Notes under the pieces: model-generated
The model's input: only the letters and a program-made list of their open reading frames with translations
Database searches by the model: none
Told to the model about the DNA's origin: nothing
From: CAYFYJ01 sp964347415
GTDB lineage: Archaea > Aenigmatarchaeota > Aenigmatarchaeia > CG10238-14
Assembly: GCA_964347415.1 (NCBI GenBank)
Contig: CAYFYJ010000021.1
Span: 1-15,706, forward strand
DNA: 15,706 nucleotides
Direction: 5' to 3'
Translations under genes and position numbers: made by a program
In this document: one piece after another, positions 6,931 through 12,756 of the stretch
How positions within the stretch are numbered: the stretch's first letter is position 1
How the letters are laid out: every line of letters begins with the position of its first letter

Positions 6931-8004
6931 TCACTTAAAAACTTTACGTTTCATCAAAGATATAAAGTATTTTCGCCCTCTAGTTTCTTTCCTACTCTTC
7001 CTTATTTTCACAATCCCAACCTGTTGTAAATGTTTAACATGTCTCATTAAAGCAAACTGACTGATCCTTCCAAACCTTCCTACATATTTTTTATGAAATT
7101 CAGTCGATGTGATTTCATATTCTGTCAGCAGTGAGATCACATTCTTTTCAGTTCCTTTTAATTTTTCTTTCATAATCTTCAATTTCACTTGCTTAACATC
7201 TTTTAGGATTTCTTTAACATGTCTGACGGTAATTTTGTTAGCATTCTCAGTCTCACTAATCCTGGCCGCTTTCCTTAAACATTCTAATCCAAGTCTGACA
7301 TCTCCCCCTCTTTGTATGGCATGGTTTGCACACAAAAGAACAACCCCTTCCTCTAGAATTCCAGGTCGGAAGGCATTTCTACATCTTTCCAAAAGAATAT
7401 TCTTCATTTCCTGTAAACTGTAACGCTTGAATTCTATGTCTTCAACATCCAGACTACTCCTGATCCTCGGCTCGATATTAACAAAAATGTTATGATAGTT
7501 TGAGATCATTACTAGTCCGACGGGATTATTTACGTATTGGTTCAATCTCAGAAGATCGTATAAGGCTTTCTCATCTTTTTTGATTAACTGATCGACTTCA
7601 TCCAAACAAACGATTATGCTATTTTTTGATTTTTTTAATGCTTCAACCAATCTTTCTAATACTTCGTCTTTTGATGTTCCCCTCCTCTGGACAAAAAATC
7701 CTAATTCCACGACGAGTTTTGCCAGTATCGCATGACCAGTGTTGTAATCCCAAGTGTTGATGTAGATCGTCTTGACTCTATCTGAATATTCTTCAAACTT
7801 CCTGAACACGAATTTTAATGATGCCGTTTTCCCAATTCCTGGGACCCCGAATATGAACATATTCTGTGGATTTCTCCCCTTACTAGCAGGACTTAAATTG
7901 TTCGCTATCCTCTCTATCTGGTGCTCTCTGTGCGGCAGCAAGTCTGGCAAGTACTCTGGATTAAGTATTTGTTCGTTCTTGAAGATTCTTGATTCTTCTA
8001 ACAA
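6931..8004 (-). CDS. cdc6: Orc1/Cdc6 replication initiator
   Basis: Orc1/Cdc6 proteins bind replication origins and load the MCM helicase. The 357-residue protein has an AAA+ module with Walker A GVPGIGKT (53-60), Walker B LDEVD (134-138), sensor 1 ISN (167-169), arginine-finger region EPRIRSSL (179-185) and sensor 2 GGDVRLGLE (233-241), then a C-terminal winged helix (about 285-357). A TTG at 8004 is taken as start: it comes eight codons after the in-frame stop of LysRS, and no ATG occurs before residue 49, beyond which Walker A follows at once. LysRS ends 21 nt upstream, so the gene is probably transcribed with it rather than from an origin-associated promoter. Length is slightly short for the family (often about 400), mainly at the N-terminus and linkers. 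Confidence 0.93.
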   Translation of the reverse strand: MLEESRIFKNEQILNPEYLPDLLPHREHQIERIANNLSPASKGRNPQNMFIFGVPGIGKTASLKFVFRKFEEYSDRVKTIYINTWDYNTGHAILAKLVVELGFFVQRRGTSKDEVLERLVEALKKSKNSIIVCLDEVDQLIKKDEKALYDLLRLNQYVNNPVGLVMISNYHNIFVNIEPRIRSSLDVEDIEFKRYSLQEMKNILLERCRNAFRPGILEEGVVLLCANHAIQRGGDVRLGLECLRKAARISETENANKITVRHVKEILKDVKQVKLKIMKEKLKGTEKNVISLLTEYEITSTEFHKKYVGRFGRISQFALMRHVKHLQQVGIVKIRKSRKETRGRKYFISLMKRKVFK

Positions 8005-8025
8005 ATTATCACTAAGAATAGATGG

Positions 8026-9702
8026 TTAAGCAATTGTAAATCTTTTTACCACGAATTTTTTATCCAAACTTTGGATGAAAGGAATTAATCTCGGCCCGTA
8101 AGGTCTACCTAGCAGCATGAGGTAAGCTGCTTGGAATACTTCTTTTGGATTTATACCCTCTTCTTCAGCAGTCCTTCTTATCATAGACCATATCTCTTGA
8201 TCTTTCCTATCTGTTTTCAAAAATTTACCCAAATTTTCGAGCGCCGACATCTGTTTATCAGATAGTTTTTTCTTAACATCTTCTGGCACTTCTTTTAACA
8301 GAGTGACTTTCATGTTTTCAGGTGCTAACTCTTTAGACCATAAATCCGCATAATCCAATCTTTTTTTCAGTTCAGTTCTTTCAAAATCTGTTAATTTTTT
8401 CTTTAAATGACCAGTTCTCTTCAATATTTGTATTGATTCTTTTATTCTATTTTTTTCTGGTAAAGCTTGTGTCAACATGGATGCAAAATCAAAAGATATT
8501 CTGAACGGTTTTTGTTTCGGAATTTTACCAAGGAAAGATAATTCATAAACCCTTTGGGTATTAGTTCTCTCCCTTTCATCAACTTTTTCCAACCCAAAAT
8601 AAATCCTTTCAATCCTATCGAATTCGTTGAACAAGAATGGTATAGTGTTTCCTCCTGGTGTGAATTCTATCGTTGTCTCAGGTCTCATCTTAACCATTAG
8701 GAATCTTAACATTCCTGTTGGTACTAAATCAGAAACTTCTACAAAGCTAACACCCAACCCTCTAGAAGTACTCATCTTCTTTCCACCGACTAAGAAGAAT
8801 TCGTATCCCCTTCCAATTTCTTTGCAAGTTGATGGGTAGGGTGGTGGGAATTTGAAAACTTCGCATGATATCGCAACAGAAATGGTTCTAGACCCGCCTT
8901 TAGTGAAATGATCTTTACCAGCTGTTTCACAGACTACTCCTATAGTTGGCCATTTGGCTGCCCATTCCACCTTCCATGGCATCTTCCCGTTGCCGTTGAA
9001 TGGTGAGATTTCACCTCTATATCCACACCCATGTGCCCAATCAACCATACTGGGTTCACATACATATTTTACTATTCCATTATCAGGATCCCATTCGTAT
9101 GCTAAAGTTGTTCCTATCTTTCCACATTTTTCACAAATTGGATGAAAAGGTAATTTATCCATCGCACCAGTTTGACCGTATACTCTTTGGTATATTTCTT
9201 TTATTTTGTCAGCATTATCTAAAGCGATCCGAATCGTTTTGTTAAAATCTCCTTTGTCGTATCTATCCCCTGTTAACTCTATATCTGCCTCTATTCCAAA
9301 ATCATCAAACCTTTCCACACATTGGGAAAAGAAATAATCCGCATAGTTATCGTAACCTTTCTCTGGCGATGGAGTATCTCTCAAAGGAACGCCAAGGAAT
9401 TTCTTGAATTTTTCTTGTTTTAAGTAGGCAGGAACCGTATCCAAAGGATCCATGTTATCGCTTGAGAGAACGAACCTTGCTTTCATTCCATGGTCTCTCA
9501 TTGTTTTTGCTATAATGTCGTGAATGATCCAGCCCCTCGCCGCTCCAACATGAATCTTTCCTGATGCAGTTTTTTCATCGTATACTATGTAACCTTTTTT
9601 CTTTACTATCTTCTTTAGAATAGGTTTTTTGTCGACTTTTTTTCTAACTTCTTCCGCTATCTTATCTGTCCAGTAAACCCATTCTTTCTTCTTTTTCTTC
9701 AT
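8026..9702 (-). CDS. lysS: Lysyl-tRNA synthetase, class I
   Basis: Class I LysRS charges tRNA-Lys using a Rossmann catalytic domain unrelated to the class II enzyme. The 558-residue protein has the HIGH-type motif SGKIHVGAARG (47-57), the class I LysRS block with TGDRYDKGDF (144-153), a zinc module with C190-x2-C193 and C215/C226, the conserved KMPWKVEWAAKW (240-251) and GKDHFTKGG (262-270), and the KMSKS variant KKMSTSRG (308-315). The C-terminal half is an alpha-helical anticodon-binding region. Unusual points: HVGA instead of HIGN, and SSDNMDPLDTVP (80-91) where classical enzymes have a DDYDxLRKVP-like block. Start ATG is preceded by GAAGGT. It lies 47 nt after rhomboid 2 and 21 nt before cdc6. 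Only class I is seen here; whether a class II enzyme exists elsewhere is unknown. Confidence 0.9.
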   Translation of the reverse strand: MKKKKKEWVYWTDKIAEEVRKKVDKKPILKKIVKKKGYIVYDEKTASGKIHVGAARGWIIHDIIAKTMRDHGMKARFVLSSDNMDPLDTVPAYLKQEKFKKFLGVPLRDTPSPEKGYDNYADYFFSQCVERFDDFGIEADIELTGDRYDKGDFNKTIRIALDNADKIKEIYQRVYGQTGAMDKLPFHPICEKCGKIGTTLAYEWDPDNGIVKYVCEPSMVDWAHGCGYRGEISPFNGNGKMPWKVEWAAKWPTIGVVCETAGKDHFTKGGSRTISVAISCEVFKFPPPYPSTCKEIGRGYEFFLVGGKKMSTSRGLGVSFVEVSDLVPTGMLRFLMVKMRPETTIEFTPGGNTIPFLFNEFDRIERIYFGLEKVDERERTNTQRVYELSFLGKIPKQKPFRISFDFASMLTQALPEKNRIKESIQILKRTGHLKKKLTDFERTELKKRLDYADLWSKELAPENMKVTLLKEVPEDVKKKLSDKQMSALENLGKFLKTDRKDQEIWSMIRRTAEEEGINPKEVFQAAYLMLLGRPYGPRLIPFIQSLDKKFVVKRFTIA

Positions 9703-9749
9703 AGACCTTCACTATTATTTATTAGAAATATGATTCAAATAGAATTAAG

Positions 9750-10388
9750 TTATTCCCAGAAATATCTTATCCCACGTCTACCATAATCAAAATATTTTAT
9801 CAATATAAACCCAGCTATCATTCCCCCCAAATGACCGAAGTAAGCAACCCCACCCGCCATGCCCAAAGTCGCGATTCCTAAGACCAGTTGCATGATTGCA
9901 TAGAAAAAGACGAAGACTATTGCAGGCATTGGAAAGAAAAACTGAACGTATACAGTATCTCTTGGATACATCAAACCAAACGCTGTCAAGACTCCGAATA
10001 TAGCACCTGAAGCCCCGACCATAGGAATGTTCGTTACACCAGAATAAAGTATTGTAATCAGCGCGTAGAACAACGATGAAAAAACACCACATATGAGATA
10101 GTATCTAAGGAATTTGTTTCTTCCCATCGTTAGTTCAATCTTTGGACCGAATATCATCAAACCAAACATATTATAGAATATGTGTAGAAAGCCCGCGTGC
10201 ACGAACATATATGTGAAGATTTGCCAGATGTAACCCCTCGTGATCAAAGTTTGGATGTTCAGACCAAATACATCTGTGATGATTTCGCCGTGGGAATCTG
10301 GAATGAAATCCACACCTGAGAAAAGTAACTGAGCAAAGAATACTCCAAAGTTTATTATTATTAGCCAGAGTGTCATGTTTAATTTCAT
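9750..10388 (-). CDS. Rhomboid family intramembrane serine protease (copy 2)
   Basis: A 212-residue polytopic protein with catalytic S127 in GASGAIFG, H186 in GHLGG, and H64-x4-H69-x3-N73 (HAGFLHIFYN), plus a conserved GR after the second helix (MGRNKFLRYYL). Six membrane helices are expected, the minimal rhomboid core. The ATG at 10386-10388 is chosen because GGTGATAGG lies directly upstream and the first helix follows at once; the frame continues 15 codons further up, but those codons lie in the tRNA gene. The gene begins 14 nt after the 3' end of tRNA-Ile, leaving no room for its own promoter, so its mRNA probably arises by tRNA 3' processing of a shared transcript. It differs clearly from copy 1 in the loops and helix spacing, so the two are not a recent duplication. 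Confidence 0.92.
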   Translation of the reverse strand: MKLNMTLWLIIINFGVFFAQLLFSGVDFIPDSHGEIITDVFGLNIQTLITRGYIWQIFTYMFVHAGFLHIFYNMFGLMIFGPKIELTMGRNKFLRYYLICGVFSSLFYALITILYSGVTNIPMVGASGAIFGVLTAFGLMYPRDTVYVQFFFPMPAIVFVFFYAIMQLVLGIATLGMAGGVAYFGHLGGMIAGFILIKYFDYGRRGIRYFWE

Positions 10389-10438
10389 CCTATCACCATG
10401 AATGGACCGGGCGCGATTTGAACACGCGACCACTGGTT

Positions 10439-10455
10439 TCTACGCTCAGGGGCCT
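10439..10455 (-). other. Predicted tRNA intron at position 37/38 (17 nt)
   Basis: Excision joins CTTATA to AACCAG. Because A residues flank both ends, the cut could also be one base over (10438-10454). Exon bases T33-T36 can pair with GTAG near the intron 3' end (two pairs are G-U), leaving AAG and AAA as candidate three-base bulges with cuts between their second and third bases. That resembles a relaxed bulge-helix-bulge site for the splicing endonuclease; it is a hand fold, not a computed one. Confidence 0.7.
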
Positions 10456-10469
10456 TATAAGACCAGCGC

Positions 10470-10486
10470 TTTCTTCAGCGAAAGCT
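10470..10486 (-). other. Predicted 17-nt insertion or intron in the tRNA D-stem
   Basis: The segment interrupts the 3' strand of the D-stem (GA|GC); shifting the boundaries by one base (10471-10487) gives the same product. Together with the next two exon bases it forms a 6-bp hairpin, GCTTTC/GAAAGC around loop GCTGAA. I could not draw a standard bulge-helix-bulge here, so removal by splicing is inferred only from the perfect tRNA that remains. Confidence 0.6.
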
Positions 10487-10568
10487 TCTAACCAGGCTGA
10501 GCTACCGGTCCTTTATTATTTACTAACAATATATTTGAAGTTGATAAAGTTAAAAAATTAATTTTTAT

Positions 10569-11183
10569 TTAATATTCATCTATTGCCCCCAGATCGATTA
10601 ATTCTGTTTCATACTCTTTAATTCTGGGTTCTGCATCCTCCAGATGTTTTAACCTCTGGAATAACTCTCGTTCAATAAACGTATCTCTTAAACATTCCAA
10701 CCTTTTAGTAATAGTCTTCATCTCAAACCCAATAACACTCAAATCTGCTATTGTAATAATTTTTTCTTCTATTATTTCTGGTTCATAATTACCAGGTTTG
10801 CCATAACTTATCGCAGCCTCTTTTGCGAATCCATGTCTTTCCGCCATTCTGGCATATTCTTCAAACCCCTCATTTCTTAGGATTTTTCCTCCAATGAACA
10901 TATGCATGTCTGGCTCCTTGTAGATATGCATTAGAGTTTGATTATCTATGAAACTCTTTTTTTCATCATGTATTACATATCCTCTTCCTATGTCATGTAA
11001 AAGCGCACCAATGTAGACAAAATCTAAATCGATGTTTAACTCTGTAAACTCGTTAATTCTTCTGGCATATTCTCTTGCGAGTTTTGCTACCATCTCACAA
11101 TGTCGGATCCTTCCTTTACTCAAACCATACTTTTTTAACAGATTGTAAGCTTTCTCAATGTCAATGTCTCTCTGTGAACGCAT
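10569..11183 (-). CDS. HD-domain metal-dependent phosphohydrolase
   Basis: HD-domain proteins hydrolyse phosphate esters such as nucleotides or cyclic nucleotides. This 204-residue soluble protein has H28 (RHCEMV), the diagnostic HD pair H63-D64 in ALLHDIGRG, further histidines H94 (DMHMFIGG) and H117 (ERHG), and D147 in IADLSV, together a plausible metal site. The last 50 residues are helical and acidic. No second catalytic domain is attached, so the substrate cannot be given. ATG at 11181-11183 has no Shine-Dalgarno but an AT-rich upstream region in the gap shared with the divergent HTH regulator, suggesting a leaderless or short-leader transcript. It heads a co-directional series with tRNA-Ile, rhomboid 2, LysRS and cdc6. 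Confidence 0.88.
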   Translation of the reverse strand: MRSQRDIDIEKAYNLLKKYGLSKGRIRHCEMVAKLAREYARRINEFTELNIDLDFVYIGALLHDIGRGYVIHDEKKSFIDNQTLMHIYKEPDMHMFIGGKILRNEGFEEYARMAERHGFAKEAAISYGKPGNYEPEIIEEKIITIADLSVIGFEMKTITKRLECLRDTFIERELFQRLKHLEDAEPRIKEYETELIDLGAIDEY

Positions 11184-11247
11184 GGCAAGAAATTTGTGAA
11201 TTTAATCTTAAATTTGGATATCTTGACGTATACCCACAAACACATCC

Positions 11248-11256
11248 TTTTATAAG
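11248..11256 (+). promoter_or_regulatory. TATA box of the HTH regulator gene
   Basis: ctttataag-type box (core tttataag within 11248-11256) about 35 nt before the ATG at 11288, placing transcription start only a few bases before the ATG. No Shine-Dalgarno is seen, in keeping with near-leaderless expression. Confidence 0.55.
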
Positions 11257-11287
11257 TTTGTTTGTTTTCATATAATTAGCGATTTGA

Positions 11288-12196
11288 ATGTTCAACAAGT
11301 CTTTATTGGTTGATAGGTTAGTCAATTCTTTGGAGAGGAAAGAATTTCAATTATTCCTTACTCAAGGTTGTTTTGACATAGCCGCAAAAAAAGAGTTTAT
11401 TATGCTCATTAAGGCCTTGACAAACGTTGACGGCTTGGTCCAAGAACAGGCTCAGAGCTTGCGAGCAATTTCCTACTTTGTATCTGCTTATCCGCTCGTT
11501 GTTTCAGAGAGAACTAACCATGGTTCTTTAGACGATGAGGTAATCTATTCTAGGTTTCAAGTGCCTGTTGTAACCCCAAAACTGTTCGATAATATGGTTG
11601 AAGAAGAGGTTATTCCTGAAATTAAAGCCATAAAAGGTAAGCACACTGTTGTCATAAATACCGTTTATTTGAAGAAGAAAAGAGAAGAATTAGATTTAAG
11701 TCTAGATAAATTATCAAAAAAAGTTGGGATTTCTAAGAAAGCTCTTTATGAAATAGAGAACCAGAGAGTTAACCCTACTTTAGATACTGTTAAAAGATTA
11801 GAAGAGTTGCTAGGAATAGACTTGAAAATGCCTTATAAAATGGAAAAAGTTGAGAGAACTTATATTAAACCAAAGAATGAATTCCAGAAAAAAGTTTCTT
11901 TAGAATTTTCTCGTCTTGGAATAGATAACTCTGCTGTTACTTCAGCAAATTTCGAGATAATAGGTAGGGAAAAGACTTCTTTGATCACTGGATTATCTAA
12001 TAACACTGTCAAAATAAAAAAAGTTGTTTCTCAAATGAAAAGACTTTCTTCCATATTTTCTTCTCAGGGAATGTTTGTTGCGAAGAAAAGTCATGAACGG
12101 GCGATAGACGGCGTGCCCATTGTCCTTGAGTCAGAATTACCTGAACTAGAATCTTCCAGTGAATTAAGTAAGTTGATCAAAGATAAAAGTGAATAA
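11288..12196 (+). CDS. Archaeal HTH (Xre/Cro type) regulator, COG1395-like
   Basis: A 302-residue protein with the layout of a widespread archaeal putative regulator family. The N-terminal domain (1-120) includes MLIKALTNVDGLVQEQAQSL and SAYPLVVSERT, conserved phrases of that family. A Cro/C1-type helix-turn-helix follows at 128-180 (LSLDKLSKKVGISKKALYEI, then NPTLDTVKRLEELLGI). The C-terminal domain (190-302) has a second alpha/beta segment and an acidic tail. The N-terminal domain has been compared with nuclease-like folds, but no active site is evident here. Targets are unknown. It is divergent from the HD-domain gene with 104 nt between. Length is normal for the family. Confidence is high for the HTH and moderate for the family name. 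Confidence 0.85.
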   Translation: MFNKSLLVDRLVNSLERKEFQLFLTQGCFDIAAKKEFIMLIKALTNVDGLVQEQAQSLRAISYFVSAYPLVVSERTNHGSLDDEVIYSRFQVPVVTPKLFDNMVEEEVIPEIKAIKGKHTVVINTVYLKKKREELDLSLDKLSKKVGISKKALYEIENQRVNPTLDTVKRLEELLGIDLKMPYKMEKVERTYIKPKNEFQKKVSLEFSRLGIDNSAVTSANFEIIGREKTSLITGLSNNTVKIKKVVSQMKRLSSIFSSQGMFVAKKSHERAIDGVPIVLESELPELESSSELSKLIKDKSE

Positions 12197-12225
12197 AAAA
12201 CAAGATTCGTAACAAAAATGATACC

Positions 12226-12232
12226 TTTATAA
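12226..12232 (+). promoter_or_regulatory. TATA box of the zinc-ribbon gene
   Basis: tttataa, about 48 nt before the ATG. The expected start near 12255 gives a leader of about 22 nt that holds the AGGAGG site. Confidence 0.55.
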
Positions 12233-12263
12233 CTTTATATTTTCCATAATTCTAAATTCAATT

Positions 12264-12269
12264 AGGAGG
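12264..12269 (+). promoter_or_regulatory. Consensus Shine-Dalgarno of the zinc-ribbon gene
   Basis: AGGAGG, seven bases before the ATG at 12277. It also decides the start: the ATG at 12273 is too close and runs into a stop after four codons. Confidence 0.8.
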
Positions 12270-12276
12270 AGAATGA

Positions 12277-12438
12277 ATGCCTTTTGAAAAAAGAGGTGGC
12301 TTTGGATTCAAGAGAGAAATGCACAAAGCTAAATGTGCAGATTGTGGCAATGAATGTGAAGTCCCTTTCAAACCGCAAGAAGGTAGACCAGTCTATTGTA
12401 GAGAATGTTATCAAAAGCACAGACCGAAGAGATTCTAA
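12277..12438 (+). CDS. Small zinc-ribbon protein, CxxC-x17-CxxC family (53 residues)
   Basis: A short frame not easily found by length cut-offs encodes a 53-residue basic protein. It has C20-x2-C23 and C41-x2-C44 with exactly 17 residues between the pairs, matching the small archaeal/bacterial CxxC-x17-CxxC family (TIGR04272, as I recall it). The core reads CADCGNECEVPFKP ... GRPVYCRECY, and the ends are Arg/Lys-rich (EKRGGFGFKRE and KHRPKRF). One zinc ion and RNA or DNA binding are likely by composition; the biochemical role is not known to me. A TATA box and a consensus AGGAGG precede it, so it should be well expressed as its own transcript. It is followed by 318 nt without a confident gene. 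Confidence 0.88.
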   Translation: MPFEKRGGFGFKREMHKAKCADCGNECEVPFKPQEGRPVYCRECYQKHRPKRF

Positions 12439-12533
12439 TCCTGGGTTAAGTTTTTGATTAGTATTCGAGATTTAAATTTGATTAGGGGTTTTTCTAGAGA
12501 AGAGTTTAAATTCTTGGGCATCTAAATATCTGG

Positions 12534-12652
12534 GAAGGTTGTTTTATGCCAGGACTTGCTTACTCCAGAATTACTTATAAGACCGTATTTGAGTTGGATA
12601 AAATATCTTACTTATCACAACCAAAGCCCCGAGTGTAACAACCTTTATTTTT
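12534..12652 (+). ncRNA. Candidate structured small RNA
   Basis: A TATA-like tttaaatt at 12505-12512 predicts a start near 12534. Arms AAGGTTGTT (12535-12543) and AACAACCTT (12637-12645) would close the RNA with a perfect 9-bp terminal stem, and tttattttt (12644-12652) could terminate it. An internal hairpin GATAA/TTATC, flanked by TTG/CAA, lies at about 12594-12624. This arrangement is what a free-standing small RNA looks like, but no known RNA family is recognised. Confidence 0.3.
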
Positions 12653-12698
12653 CATAAGAAAAGTCCCTATTATGTAACAGAATCCTATTCCATAAGAC

Positions 12699-12706
12699 TT
12701 AAATAT
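12699..12706 (+). promoter_or_regulatory. TATA box of the thermosome gene
   Basis: ttaaatat about 54 nt before the ATG; a start near 12730 gives a 27-nt leader that contains GGAGGTG at 12745-12751, five bases before the ATG. I see no clear Phr- or HSR1-type heat-shock operator. Confidence 0.5.
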
Positions 12707-12756
12707 TTGTATACCCACATTCACATAATTGGATTTTAGCCTATGGAGGTGTAATA

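Larger units (their letters stand above)
10403..10511 (-). tRNA. tRNA-Ile (anticodon UAU), interrupted by two 17-nt segments
   Basis: The 109-nt gene has an acceptor stem GGACCGG/CCGGTCC, discriminator A and T-arm GCGTG-TTCAAAT-CGCGC. Anticodon stem CTGGT pairs perfectly with ACCAG only if 17 nt after position 37 are removed; the loop then reads CTTATAA with anticodon TAT at 10457-10459. The D-stem GCTC pairs with GAGC only if a second 17-nt segment is removed. The result is 75 nt with the layout 7-2-4-10-4-1-5-7-5-5-5-7-5-7-1, identical to the initiator tRNA here. Canonical archaeal intron position is 37/38; D-arm introns are known mainly from Thermoproteales. UAU tRNA-Ile is rare in archaea, where AUA is usually read by an agmatidine-modified CAU tRNA. 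No CCA is encoded. A TATA-like AAATATAT lies at 10529-10536. Confidence 0.85.
12439..12756 (+). other. 318-nt gap between zinc-ribbon and thermosome genes
   Basis: AT-rich and without a convincing protein gene. It holds TATA-like boxes at 12505-12512 and 12521-12530, a 9-bp inverted repeat enclosing about 93 nt, a T-rich stretch at 12644-12652, then the thermosome promoter. A 30-codon ATG frame at 12546-12638 lies almost exactly inside the inverted repeat. Confidence 0.6.

Noticed and set aside
6909..8025. Replication origin beside cdc6
   Set aside because: cdc6 is squeezed between LysRS (21 nt) and tRNA-Met (22 nt); I found no repeated ORB-like elements or AT-rich unwinding region around it.
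9750..10433. Rhomboid 2 with a start at 10433
   Set aside because: The extra 15 codons lie in the tRNA-Ile gene and its trailer; the ATG at 10388 has its own ribosome-binding site and leads directly into the first helix.
10370..10561. Plus-strand frame across the tRNA-Ile gene
   Set aside because: It is the complement of a tRNA and has no protein-like features.
12546..12638. A 30-codon ATG frame as a confirmed protein
   Set aside because: It has a Shine-Dalgarno-like GGGAAGG but no clear composition signal, and it coincides with a possible RNA structure; kept only as part of the small-RNA finding.
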